NCBI RefSeq assembly: GCF_003952425.1
Contig: NZ_CP034449.1
Location: forward strand, 4,216,001-4,280,000
Source of the DNA: Mesorhizobium sp. M2A.F.Ca.ET.046.03.2.1
Lineage (GTDB): Bacteria > Pseudomonadota > Alphaproteobacteria > Rhizobiales > Rhizobiaceae
Reading direction: 5' to 3'
Length of the DNA: 64,000 nucleotides
Shown here: piece after piece, positions 8,187 through 16,851 of the stretch
Position numbering within the stretch: position 1 is the stretch's first letter
Layout: each line of letters opens with the position of its first letter
Made by a program: the position numbers and the translations under genes
Notes under the pieces: model-generated
Databases searched by the model: none
What the model was told of the DNA's origin: nothing
What the model saw: only the letters and a program-made list of their open reading frames with translations

Positions 8187-9557
8187 TCAATTGCCCCCGT
8201 ACATGACCTTCGGCAGCCACACGACGATCGAAGGGAACACGATGCACAAGCCCACTCCGATCGCTTGCAGACACAGGAACGGGACGGCGGATCGGAAGAT
8301 TGTCGCCATTGATATCTCCGGCGGGGCAACACTCTTCAGATAAAACAGCGAATAACCGAACGGCGGGCTCAGGAAAGCCATCTGCATGTTGACCATGAAT
8401 ATCACGCCATACCAAAGCGGAACGTCTTCGGCAGCCACGCCGGCGAACCCGAACGCGCCGCCGAACTGAAGCGACCTAAGGATGGGCAGAAAGATCGGTA
8501 CGGTCAGAAGCAGGATTCCCACCCAGTCCAGAAACATGCCCAGGACGAATAGGATCACCATCATCAGAACAAGAACGCCGTAGGGAGCGAGACCCGTTCC
8601 AAGAATGGAATCGGCGACGAAGTTCTGCCCGCCCTTCAGGATGAAGAAGCCGACGAACATGGTGGCGCCGAAAAATATCCACATGACCATCGCCGTCGCC
8701 TTCAGGGTCGCTAAGCTGGCTTCCCGTATCGTCCCCCAGGTCAGGCGACGATGCGCGGAACAAACGATGAAAGCGCCAAACGTGCCGATGCCGGCGGCCT
8801 CGACAGGCGTGGCGATGCCCATGAAAATGACCCCGAGCACAAGCAGGATCAGAAGGATCGGCATCAACGTGCGGCGCAAAAGTTTGAGCTTTTCAACAAA
8901 CGCGATGCGCTCGTGGGGGGGCAACGCTGGCCCGAGCTTCGGGTTGATATAGCAGCGAGCCGTCACGTATGCGACATACATCCCCGACAGCAGCAGCCCG
9001 GGAAAGACTGAGCCGATCAGCAACTCGCCCAGCGATTGCTGCGCGACGACGGCGTAGACGATCGCCATGACGGAAGGGGGAATGAGGATACCAAGCGTTC
9101 CGCCAGCAAGGAGCGAGCCACAAGCAAGCTTGGCATCATAGTTGCGGCGCAGCATCGCTGGAAGAGCAATCATCCCCATGGTCACTTCCGTCGCCCCGAC
9201 CACGCCAACCATGGCGGCCAGCAGAGTGCAGGAGATGACCGTCGCCGAGGCCAGTCCACCTTTCAGCCCACCCAGCCATTTGTAGACGACGTCGAACAAC
9301 TCCTCGATGATGCCTGCCTTCTCAAGAATCGCCGCCATGAAGATGAAAAGCGGCACTGCCGACAGCTGATAATCCGTCATGAACGGGAAGACCCGCGACG
9401 GCAGCATGTTCAGCATGGCAGAGTTGCCGAACAGAAAGAGGAAGAGCACGGCAAGGCTGCCGGTGCAGAAGGCCATCGGCAGCCCAAGCAGCAGAAGTAC
9501 GCCCAGGCCTCCGAACATCAATATGCTGAGCCACAGGATCGGGAGTTCGAGACCCAT
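8187..9557 (-). CDS. dctM: TRAP transporter large permease
   Basis: A 456-residue DctM-type permease of about 12 helices. It forms the Na+-coupled translocation channel of a TRAP importer. Family signatures are GLPMAFCTGSLAVLFLF near the N-terminus, VVGATEVTMGMIALPAMLRRNYD near 115-135, then LACGSLLAGGTLGILIPPSVMAIVYAVV, which carries the classic G-x-L-G-I-L-I-P-P-S motif. The C-terminal half repeats the fold (MFLDWVGILLLTVPIFLPIL). It follows dctQ with a 3-nt gap and ends the operon dctP-dctQ-dctM. Confidence 0.95.
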   Translation of the reverse strand: MGLELPILWLSILMFGGLGVLLLLGLPMAFCTGSLAVLFLFLFGNSAMLNMLPSRVFPFMTDYQLSAVPLFIFMAAILEKAGIIEELFDVVYKWLGGLKGGLASATVISCTLLAAMVGVVGATEVTMGMIALPAMLRRNYDAKLACGSLLAGGTLGILIPPSVMAIVYAVVAQQSLGELLIGSVFPGLLLSGMYVAYVTARCYINPKLGPALPPHERIAFVEKLKLLRRTLMPILLILLVLGVIFMGIATPVEAAGIGTFGAFIVCSAHRRLTWGTIREASLATLKATAMVMWIFFGATMFVGFFILKGGQNFVADSILGTGLAPYGVLVLMMVILFVLGMFLDWVGILLLTVPIFLPILRSLQFGGAFGFAGVAAEDVPLWYGVIFMVNMQMAFLSPPFGYSLFYLKSVAPPEISMATIFRSAVPFLCLQAIGVGLCIVFPSIVVWLPKVMYGGN

Positions 9558-9560
9558 GGA

Positions 9561-10664
9561 TCAATTGAACCTTTTGGTTGCAGTGACGATATCGCGCAGT
9601 AGCCGTGACAACCCCTGAAGCAGCAGAAGTGCTGCCCCGATGGGGATCGCGAGCTTTACCGGCCAGTATTGGATGCCCCACTCGGTGAACGAGCGCTCGC
9701 CAACTGCCATCGAATCGCTGGCAAAACGCCAGCCGGTAACAAGCATGGTTCCCGTGAACAGGAAAAAGAATGCAGAGGTGATGATATCGCAGATCGCGCG
9801 GCCACGTTCCGAAAGGTGGCTATAAACGATGTCAACTCTGACATGAGTTTCGTCGCGATAGGCATAGGCCCCGGCCAGCATATACTGCATGCCAAACATG
9901 AGGAACATGCTTTCATGCACCCAGTTGGTCGGTGAGTTGAAGACATACCGAGCCACCACTTCGTAGTAATAGGCAATCACCGCGAGCACGGCCCAGTAGG
10001 CAACGAGTTCGCCCGTCACCCTTACCAGCCGGTCGACGGGCCGGAACAGGGCCAGCGGTCGCTTGATAGGCGTGACGGGCACATCGGTCACAATCGGATG
10101 CAGGTCGGGTGTATCGGGCCGCGCTTCACGCCTGCGGGCGCGACGCACAAGGCCGGGCATCAGAAAAGCGTCGCCGACAAGCACCAGACCGAGGAGTATT
10201 CCGGCGATTCGGGCGAGGCTGTTGGAGCGAGCGAGCGTCTCGAGGCTGGCAGTGTGATTGCCGTGCGCGGCCGCCGCATCCGCCTCTGCCTTCGCAAGGC
10301 GATCGGCGGCACCGTCCTTGCGTGACGCAACATCTGCCCTGGCATGCGTCAACACCCTTTCGGCATGCTCGGCTTCGGACCGCGACAGCGACACTGCCTC
10401 GCGTTCGTCGCGCACCTGAGCGCTCGTCCAGATCACCGCGATGAAGAACGGGATGAACAAGAACCCCCAGCGGCTTTTCAGATAGAAGCGGTGCATGCCG
10501 AGAAATCCGGCGGTGATCAGGAAGAAATAGGCGAGGAAGAGGTTAGCCCGGCCGGCATCCGGTCTGCTCCGCTCACGATAGACAAGGAAGACCGCAGCAA
10601 GCGGAAAAAGCACGAGGCTCGACCAGTAGAGCCAGTGCGGCAGCACAAAGGTGAGTGAAGGCAT
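9561..10664 (-). CDS. dctQ: TRAP small permease fused to an N-terminal TM2-like module
   Basis: At 367 residues it is about twice the usual DctQ length. Residues from about 205 to the end are a normal four-helix DctQ domain (YEVVARYVFNSPTNWVHE; AYAYRDETHVRVDIVY; WPVKLAIPIGAALLLLQG). The N-terminal half holds a TM2-like hairpin with GFLGMHRFYL near residue 53, a charged helical stretch (about 87-145, rich in A, E, R, K) probably forming a coiled coil, and another helix before the DctQ part. DctQ supports DctM in TRAP uptake. The extra module could tether or sense, but its role is unknown. It sits between dctP (58-nt spacer) and dctM. Confidence 0.9.
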   Translation of the reverse strand: MPSLTFVLPHWLYWSSLVLFPLAAVFLVYRERSRPDAGRANLFLAYFFLITAGFLGMHRFYLKSRWGFLFIPFFIAVIWTSAQVRDEREAVSLSRSEAEHAERVLTHARADVASRKDGAADRLAKAEADAAAAHGNHTASLETLARSNSLARIAGILLGLVLVGDAFLMPGLVRRARRREARPDTPDLHPIVTDVPVTPIKRPLALFRPVDRLVRVTGELVAYWAVLAVIAYYYEVVARYVFNSPTNWVHESMFLMFGMQYMLAGAYAYRDETHVRVDIVYSHLSERGRAICDIITSAFFFLFTGTMLVTGWRFASDSMAVGERSFTEWGIQYWPVKLAIPIGAALLLLQGLSRLLRDIVTATKRFN

Positions 10665-10722
10665 TGGCGAACGCCCATTGATGGAAGAGCGCCCGTCCCG
10701 GCCAGGACGGGCACGGAGGGCC

Positions 10723-11841
10723 TCAGAGGTTGATCGTCAGCCCCTTGTACATGTCCGGCGTGACGTAGCCGACGGTCGGGTTTTCCATCACCTCGAGCTG
10801 CAGCTTGAAGATGCGGGCTGCGTCTTTGTCTTTGTTGGCCCATTCAAACCAGATCGGCACCGCTATCTCCTGGAATTTCTGCAGATCGTCCGGGCCGAGC
10901 CGGTTGATTTCTATGCCGGCATCGATGAATTTCTGCCAGGCTTCCATATCGGCCTTCTGGATCGCGCCGAAATGCGTGTTCGAATAGACCTGGATTTCGT
11001 CTTCCACGAACTTCTTCAGATTGTCCGGAAGCTGGTTCCAGACATTCATGTTGACGGCAAAGTCCATGAGGTCGACAGGCTGGTAAACCGACATAAGTCC
11101 GGGTGGCCCCATCGAAATGTACTTGGTCACCTGCTGGAATCCCAGCGCCCAATTGACCGCTGGCCCAGTGTAGTCGGCGGCATCGATCGTGCCTTTCTCC
11201 AGCGCGGAGAAGACCTCGCCGCCCGGCAGCAGCGTTGTTTTGGCGCCAGCCTTGGCGAACGTCTCGGCGATCATGCCGCCGGGCACGCGCAGCTTCAGGT
11301 CGCGGAAGTCCTCGATCGAACGGATCGGCGTCTTCGAGTGGATGATGTTGGGGCCATGATGGATGCGATTGACGTAATAAAGGCCCTGGGCGGCATAAAG
11401 GTCGCGCGCAGCCTGCAGGCCGCCCTTGGAATAGAAAAAGATGTCCCACTCATGGGGATAGCGCAGCCCCATCGTGTAAGATGAAAGAAAGGCCGTAGCC
11501 GGGAGCTTGCCAGCCCAGTAGAGCGAGAACGAGTTCATGGCCTCGAGGACGCCGTTCTTCACGCCGTCGAAGAGCTCGAAATCGCCAACGATGTCTTTAG
11601 CCTTGAAGGGCTGGAAGGCGAGCTGGCCTCCCGTCTTGTCCTTGATGGTCCCGCACCAGGTCTGGAAGGTCTCAAGTCCGACGCCAGCTGGCCACGATGT
11701 CTGCACTTTCCAGGTGATCGTATCCGCCGCCCCGGCTCTTTGAACCCAGGGCGCCGCAACCGCCGTCGCCGAGAGCCCGGCGACGAGCCCGCCGGTCTTT
11801 AGAAAGCTTCGCCGTGATTTGGAATGCGTGTCTTCGTCCAT
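10723..11841 (-). CDS. dctP: TRAP transporter substrate-binding protein, TakP-like
   Basis: A 372-residue periplasmic binding protein. I start it at the ATG at 11841, giving MDEDTHSKSRRSFLKTGGL, a twin-arginine (Tat) signal with cleavage expected after about residue 38 (AGA-AD). The body fits the DctP family: WKVQTSWPAG at the mature N-terminus, LKLRVPGGMIAETF with the conserved ligand-binding arginine, then GGEVFSALEKGTIDAADYTGP and LGFQQVTKYI. The last pattern resembles TakP-type proteins that bind 2-oxo acids or related carboxylates, so an organic acid ligand is likely but unproven. First gene of the TRAP operon. Confidence 0.9.
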   Translation of the reverse strand: MDEDTHSKSRRSFLKTGGLVAGLSATAVAAPWVQRAGAADTITWKVQTSWPAGVGLETFQTWCGTIKDKTGGQLAFQPFKAKDIVGDFELFDGVKNGVLEAMNSFSLYWAGKLPATAFLSSYTMGLRYPHEWDIFFYSKGGLQAARDLYAAQGLYYVNRIHHGPNIIHSKTPIRSIEDFRDLKLRVPGGMIAETFAKAGAKTTLLPGGEVFSALEKGTIDAADYTGPAVNWALGFQQVTKYISMGPPGLMSVYQPVDLMDFAVNMNVWNQLPDNLKKFVEDEIQVYSNTHFGAIQKADMEAWQKFIDAGIEINRLGPDDLQKFQEIAVPIWFEWANKDKDAARIFKLQLEVMENPTVGYVTPDMYKGLTINL

Positions 11842-12326
11842 TGTTTCCTCCCTATTCGACAGGCGGACATATGATGGGCACACCGCGGCATCAAAAACTC
11901 ATAGCGATTTGTAGGTTAGGTCTGCCTTTCCGTCATCGTTTCCGGCCGAGTTGCCAGCGCCACCAAGCATTGCAAAAGGAACCATAGCCTGCAGGTAAGA
12001 TAGCGCGGCTCGAATATCTTCCACCACTAGGCGCAGTATGCTCGCGCGATTTCCATAAATCCATTCATTTAAGCGGGTTGGCGCCTGTCGAGCCGGTGTT
12101 CCCTTCTGTGAACATTCGCAGGGGCGCGGAAGCCGCCGCAGCCTGCGATGTCGAACAATCGGATCGCCATGAACTGAGCAAGATTGGCCAGTGATCTCCA
12201 CAGGGGCGCTGCAAGCGCATGGCGCATCGGTAACGTTGCCGTGAGCCTGTAACGATTACCCTTAGCGGCACGAAGAACGAAACGTGGCCGTCTGCCGGCC
12301 TCCGCCGTCCGCCACGCACCAGGAGT
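11842..12326. other. gene-free spacer between divergent operons
   Basis: 485 nt between the divergent dctP and thioredoxin genes. It must hold the promoters of both. I find no convincing gene, repeat or RNA. Only a CAGGAG ribosome site just before the ATG at 12327 is clear. Confidence 0.5.
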
Positions 12327-12728
12327 ATGAAAATGCTCGACCGCCGTTTGTTTCTCATCGCCCTGACTGCCTTATCAAGCTTCGCCTGCGCCTTGGCGGC
12401 GACAGCTGGCGACCGCATGCCCTATACACAGCAGGCGTTCGAGGACGCCCAGAAGGCGGGCAGGCCGATCCTGGTCGATATCCGTGCATCGTGGTGCCCG
12501 ATCTGCAAGGCGCAGAAGCAGGTCCTGGCCAAGCTGCTGCCGTCGGCCGAACACGCGGACATAATCGTATTCGAGGTCGATTTCGATACGCAGAAGGATG
12601 TCGTGCGTGCCTTCGGCGCCCAGATGCAGAGCACGCTGATCACCTTCAAGGGCAAAAAGGAGGTCGGCCGGCTCGTCGCCGTCACCAGAGCGGACGCCAT
12701 CAAGCGGTTGCTCGACAGCACAGGCTGA
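12327..12728 (+). CDS. exported thioredoxin-like protein
   Basis: A 133-residue protein with an N-terminal signal sequence (LFLIALTALSSFACALAATA, cleavage after about residue 25) and a thioredoxin fold whose active site is WCPICKAQ near residue 60. The C-P-I-C dithiol suggests a periplasmic reductase or DsbD-gamma-like electron donor. The cis-proline region reads MQSTLITFKGKKEVGRL; the residue before the cis-proline position is unusual because threonine-leucine replaces the common T-P. CAGGAG lies upstream of the ATG. The ccdA-like gene begins 5 nt after its stop. Together they look like a split DsbD system that moves electrons from cytoplasmic thioredoxin to periplasmic substrates. Confidence 0.85.
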   Translation: MKMLDRRLFLIALTALSSFACALAATAGDRMPYTQQAFEDAQKAGRPILVDIRASWCPICKAQKQVLAKLLPSAEHADIIVFEVDFDTQKDVVRAFGAQMQSTLITFKGKKEVGRLVAVTRADAIKRLLDSTG

Positions 12729-12733
12729 GCGCG

Positions 12734-13453
12734 ATGCTGCTCGGTTTCGGTTTTTCGTTTCTGGCAGGGCTGTTGTCGACGCTGTCGCCATGCGTGCTGC
12801 CACTGATCCCGGTCGTGCTGGGCGCTGCGGTCGCCCAGCATCGCTACGGACCCGCCGCGCTGGCGGCCGGACTGGCGATATCCTTCACGGCGATCGGACT
12901 TTTCGTCGCCACGATCGGGTTTTCCATAGGACTGGACAATGCGGTCTTTCGCAGCGCCGCCTCGGTCCTGATGCTTGTTCTCGGCGCAGTGCTGGTCTTG
13001 CCGGCCCTGCAAACACGGGTGGCGCTTGCCGCCGGTCCCGCTGGCAACTGGGTCGACCAGCGTTTTGGCCGGTTTTCGTCCATAGGCCTCTGGGGCCAGT
13101 TCGGCGTCGGCCTGCTGCTTGGCGCCGTGTGGAGCCCTTGCGTCGGCCCGACGCTCGGCGCGGCTTCCGTCCTGGCCGCTCAGGGCCGGAACCTCGGCCA
13201 GGTTGCCGCAACCATGGTCCTGTTCGGCATTGGTGCTGCTGTGCCGCTACTGATCTTCGGCATGCTGTCGCGTGAGACTTTGCTGCGCTGGCGCGGCCGC
13301 ATCGCCGAAGCCGGCGGCGGCTTCAAGATCGCGCTCGGCGGGGTGCTGATCCTGACCGGCGTAGCGATCCTTTCCGGTTTCGACAAGCGGCTGGAGACGG
13401 TGCTGGTCGACATCTCGCCCGAATGGCTGACCGTGCTGACGACGCAATTTTGA
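12734..13453 (+). CDS. CcdA/DsbD-type membrane electron-transfer protein
   Basis: A 239-residue, six-helix protein. The start is the ATG at 12734, five bases after the thioredoxin stop; longer upstream readings cross that gene and lack coding character. The family's two cysteine helices are visible: LSTLSPCVLPLIPVVLG near residue 18 and GAVWSPCVGPTLGAAS near residue 135, each with the P-C pair. CcdA-family proteins carry reducing equivalents across the inner membrane for cytochrome c maturation or periplasmic thiol reduction. With no cytochrome c gene nearby, the partner is probably the preceding thioredoxin. A weak 7-bp inverted repeat (13507-13527, CAGAAAT/ATTTCTG) lies 54 nt after the stop. 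Confidence 0.87.
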   Translation: MLLGFGFSFLAGLLSTLSPCVLPLIPVVLGAAVAQHRYGPAALAAGLAISFTAIGLFVATIGFSIGLDNAVFRSAASVLMLVLGAVLVLPALQTRVALAAGPAGNWVDQRFGRFSSIGLWGQFGVGLLLGAVWSPCVGPTLGAASVLAAQGRNLGQVAATMVLFGIGAAVPLLIFGMLSRETLLRWRGRIAEAGGGFKIALGGVLILTGVAILSGFDKRLETVLVDISPEWLTVLTTQF

Positions 13454-13709
13454 ATTGTCTGTGCCAAGGCCATCGGACTCGTGCTGCTGAGCGTCTGATC
13501 TATTGTCAGAAATTTTTGATATTTCTGCCAATTCATGGCGCGCGGATCACCCAACGTGACGTCTTGTTCGCAGTACCCGTTCGGTTCTACGCGACGGAAG
13601 GTGTCAAAACGTGGTAGAAGAAGGGACGGCAGCAAACACGCTGATCGTTGCCATTTCTGACAGCACGTTCTCGCCGCTCGCCAAGTCCGCCTCGGCGCCT
13701 ACAAATCGC

Positions 13710-14153
13710 CTACAAGCGCGTGGTCAACGTCGAGAGCTGGTCGGTCGTAGCGGTTTCGCAGATGGGCGAGTGCTTTTGGATCGGCGCACCTTGTGCCGCA
13801 AGTTTGGCGAGATTTTCGAAATAATGCTCGTGACCAGCGGGACACGGTCATTAGCACGCAGGCCGGTTTCTCGCTGACGTCGTGATGTTGTGCGGCACTT
13901 CCGGCGGGATGAAAAGATAGGTTCCGGGCGTTGCGCGGACCATCCTCTCGCCGACATGCCATTCGCACTCGCCGTCGAGCACGTAGAAGTCTCGTCCTGC
14001 ACCCGATGAACATGCCGCCCGGTGGCGAACCCCGGAGGGACCGTCCAGTCTCGCGTGCCTGCTATTTTCGCCGGTGACGAGGAAGACCATGGGATGACCA
14101 CGCAGCATAACGCCCCTTTTTCGGGGCATGCGAATGACGGCATCGGCGCACAT
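13710..14153 (-). pseudogene. cupin-domain protein, frameshifted
   Basis: Pieces of one small cupin occur in different frames. They are MVFLVTGENSRHA, WTVPPGFATGRHVHRVQDE (with the metal-ligand histidines), FYVLDGECEWHVGE then ATPGTYLFIPPEVPHN (cupin motif 2), and finally PAGHEHYFENLAKLAAQGAP ending TTRL with TAG at 13710. At least three shifts are needed to join them, so this is decayed rather than a single sequencing slip. The intact ancestor would be about 145 residues. It resembles quercetin-2,3-dioxygenase-like small cupins of rhizobia. It is divergent from the winged-helix fragment at 14251. Confidence 0.7.
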
Positions 14154-14250
14154 GTGACCCTATGACTAGCGATTTGCTCCTGTAAGCACTGGTGCAACAT
14201 CGGCTGCCCACGCCGGAAATCCGTCGCCAAAAATTTGCTAAAAGTCTCGA

Positions 14251-14490
14251 ATGTTCGCTAGGGGCGACCTCTATCAGTTCGGCCGGTTCCGCCTCGATCC
14301 AGAGGTGGGAATTCTCTTTTACGGCGCCGAGCCGACCATGCTTGGGCAACGCGCCGTTGCGTTGTTGCGCCTGTTGATCCAAAACGCCGGCGCACCCGTG
14401 TCCAAGGACGCTTATTTGCGCAGAATGACATTGCGACGCAGCCCTCAAAGGAGCAGGTCAATTGCCATTGGGCGGGGGTGGAAACAATGA
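14251..14490 (+). pseudogene. truncated winged-helix (Trans_reg_C) domain
   Basis: A 79-residue frame. Residues 6-55 match the first two-thirds of an OmpR/CadC-type winged helix: YQFGRFRLDPEVGILF, GQRAVALLRLLIQNAGAPVSKD. In an intact protein this is followed by the recognition helix and wing. Here the sequence turns abruptly into arginine/serine-rich noise after KDAYL and stops. Proteins with this N-terminus in rhizobia often carry a TolB-like/TPR or adenylate cyclase-type C-terminal half, and a cyclase-TPR gene lies 227 nt away on the other strand. It is probably a remnant of a signalling regulator. Confidence 0.55.
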
Positions 14491-14533
14491 CCGTTTGGGC
14501 TCACGACCTGGCAGTTTGAATGTCGGATATCGT

Positions 14534-14578
14534 CGTTTTGGGGCCGGAAGCCGTCATTCCGCTTCCGGCCCCAAGACG
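14534..14578. terminator. strong symmetric hairpin
   Basis: TTGGGGCCGGAAGC (14538-14551) and GCTTCCGGCCCCAA (14561-14574) form a perfect 14-bp stem with a 9-nt loop. With one wobble it extends to about 18 bp (14534-14578). It lies between the winged-helix fragment (+) and the cyclase-TPR gene (-), which converge here, so it could terminate both. It has no long T-run. From 14491 to 14716 nothing else is seen. Confidence 0.55.
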
Positions 14579-14716
14579 TCATGAGAGCTTTGCGCAGCAT
14601 GTTCGGACGTTGAAGTCAGCTTCGCCAATGTCTCAAAGCGGACATAACCGGCGACCTCGCTAGAAATCGTGGTTCGCCGAGAGCCGCCGTTGGCGTATTT
14701 CCGACCGGCACACTTG

Positions 14717-16462
14717 TCAGTCAGGCAGCCCGGCCTTGCGCATCCCCTCGACGAAGTATTGGACCACGACCAAATGGCGCGCCGGCTGGGAGGCAGCCCA
14801 CCGTCCCAGGGAAAACTGGGGGTTATTGGCTATAAAGATGTTCGCTTCTCGACGAGCTTCGCGGTCGCGGTCCACCATTGCAAGCGCGGCTGCAAGCACC
14901 TTCCTTGATCCCGAGCGATAGGTCGCCTCATTGCGCAGGGTGTCGATTGCCGCATCATATCGGCCGGCAGCGTAATGGACCATTCCCAAGATCCAGAAAT
15001 ACCAGCCGGCTGGGTGCGGATTAAGCCGAAAAGCTCTGAGGATCATGTCCCTGGCCTCAACGATACGGCCGTCCCACATCAGCATTTCGGCACTCATAAC
15101 AAGGGTATCCGCGTGGTTGGGGTCGAGCGCCAGAGCGGCGGCGAAAGCGGCTTCCGACTCTGCCCAACGACGCTCATAGGCCTGCAGGTAACCAACCACC
15201 CAGTGATTGCCAGCGTCGTTCGGGTCGAGTTCTACGGAACGAAGCGCAAACTCGATCGACTCCGGCCTCTTGGTTTCCGGCGAGCCTATGCTGTGAGCCC
15301 AATACGACCAAAGCGTGAAGGCCAGCCAGCGCATGGCCTCAGCATAATCCGGCTCGATCGTGACCGCTTCTCTCAGCAGGATCTCGCACTCGCGGATTGC
15401 TTCGGCGGATCCGGCAAGGTGGGCGATGAGTGGACGCGCTCGCAAGCAGAGTTCATAGGCCTCGAGATTTTTCGGGCGGCTGCGCGCAGGCAAAGTGGTA
15501 AGTCGGCCGACAAGGGCCTCGACAATTTTGCCCGTTACCTCGTCCTGCACCGAGAATATGTCTTCGACGCTGCGGTCGAACCGCTCAGCCCAGAGGTGAT
15601 CGCCGCCGGTCGCGTCGATAAGCTGGACGTTAATCCGAACGCGTCCGTCGAGGCGGCGCGCACTGCCTTCCAACACATAACGGACGCCAAGCTCGCGGGC
15701 GATCTGGCGGACGTCTATCGCCTTGGCTTTGTAAGCAAACGTGGAGTGTCGCGCGATGACGAACAACCCCTCATTTCTAGACAGGTCGGTGATTAGGTCT
15801 TCAGTCAGCCCATCCGCGAAGACGTCCTGCTCGCGATCGCCGCTCATGTTGGTGAACGGAAGAACCGCCAAAGAAGGCTTGGCGGGAAGCCTCGGCGGGG
15901 TCGGTTCGATGACACTTTCGATATGACCGCCCGGCGGCGGCCGCAGACGATACACGCGCACGGGTTCAGCAATATTCTTTAGTGCTTGCTCTCCCAAATC
16001 GTCAAAGGTGGCGTCGAGCTTGCGCTTTACCTGGTCGAACACGCTCGCGGAAATGCACACTTCGCCAGGCTCCGCGACGGTTTCGAGCCGCACCGCAACA
16101 TTGACACCATCGCCATAGATATCACTCCCCTCGACGATGACGTCACCGAGGTTGACCCCAATGCGCAAAGTTATGCGCTTGGGCTCAGGCAGTGGCCCAT
16201 TCGCCTTTGCTGTTTCGTGCTGCAGATCAAGCGCGCATTGGGCGGCGTTCACCGCGCTTGCGAACTCCACCAGAACCCCATCGCCCATTACCTTTACGAG
16301 ACGCCCATGGTATTTGGCGATGAGAGGTGCCAGGACTTCGCTGCGCCGCTGCTTGAGCGCTTTGAGAGTTCCCACTTCGTCGAGCCCCATCAGGCGCGAA
16401 TACCCCACGACGTCCGCGCTCATTATCGCGGCGAGACGTCGCGGCGCGCTTTGCTTGGCCAT
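14717..16462 (-). CDS. class III adenylate/guanylate cyclase with TolB-like and TPR regions
   Basis: A 581-residue signalling protein, started at the ATG at 16462 (MAKQSAPRRLAAIMSADVVG). Residues about 10-175 are a class III nucleotidyl cyclase domain. Metal aspartates lie in SADVVGYSRLM and KVMGDGVLVEF, and the catalytic Asn/Arg pair in GVNVAVRLE. Next is a TolB/FlgO-like domain (LAVLPFTNMSGDREQDVFADGL to HLWAERFDR), then tetratricopeptide-like helices (about 340-575, for example DYAEAMRWLAFTLW and DPNDAGNHWVVGYLQAYERR). It is probably cytosolic, making a cyclic nucleotide under control of the TPR sensor part. Such genes are abundant in Mesorhizobium. Whether cAMP or cGMP is made cannot be told here. 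Confidence 0.88.
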   Translation of the reverse strand: MAKQSAPRRLAAIMSADVVGYSRLMGLDEVGTLKALKQRRSEVLAPLIAKYHGRLVKVMGDGVLVEFASAVNAAQCALDLQHETAKANGPLPEPKRITLRIGVNLGDVIVEGSDIYGDGVNVAVRLETVAEPGEVCISASVFDQVKRKLDATFDDLGEQALKNIAEPVRVYRLRPPPGGHIESVIEPTPPRLPAKPSLAVLPFTNMSGDREQDVFADGLTEDLITDLSRNEGLFVIARHSTFAYKAKAIDVRQIARELGVRYVLEGSARRLDGRVRINVQLIDATGGDHLWAERFDRSVEDIFSVQDEVTGKIVEALVGRLTTLPARSRPKNLEAYELCLRARPLIAHLAGSAEAIRECEILLREAVTIEPDYAEAMRWLAFTLWSYWAHSIGSPETKRPESIEFALRSVELDPNDAGNHWVVGYLQAYERRWAESEAAFAAALALDPNHADTLVMSAEMLMWDGRIVEARDMILRAFRLNPHPAGWYFWILGMVHYAAGRYDAAIDTLRNEATYRSGSRKVLAAALAMVDRDREARREANIFIANNPQFSLGRWAASQPARHLVVVQYFVEGMRKAGLPD

Positions 16463-16851
16463 CCGGCACCAGAACGATCGTGACTGCTGCATCAGGATAG
16501 TCACGGCGTGCAGACAAGTCCATAAGTGTCACTGTTCCGTCGGTGAGCCTGGACCAACCGATGCTTTCCCGCCACGACAGGATCAGAAGCGCTCCGGTCT
16601 GCCGAACGTCGGCCTTGCGCTTCGGATCAGCCCTTGGCACCGCACCCGTGAGTGACTGTCAGCGGAAGACGATATCGTGATTAGAAGAGATGGCAGTCGA
16701 TAGTCGACAGAGGTTCGGGGCGGGGATGCTTTCGTCCTTTGCAATTCCCGGAAACAGCTGTTTGCAGTATGCTGCCGCATTTCCAGGGTGAGCCTGGTGT
16801 CGTTCGCCCTCACATGCAGTCGTTGTCGGCGGCACGATTTTGGCGGGGACC
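16463..16851. other. gene-free spacer
   Basis: 389 nt between the divergent cyclase and monooxygenase genes. Frames here are arginine-rich and not convincing. Apart from a GGCGGGG ribosome site just before 16852 I see nothing that can be named. Promoters of both genes must lie here. Confidence 0.45.

Noticed and set aside
12284..12733. A longer N-terminus for the CcdA-like protein
   Set aside because: The region overlaps the thioredoxin gene in another frame, is arginine-rich, and the ATG at 12734 fits the family start.
16463..16851. Short frames in the gap between the cyclase and monooxygenase genes
   Set aside because: Arginine- and serine-rich readings without start context or any family pattern.
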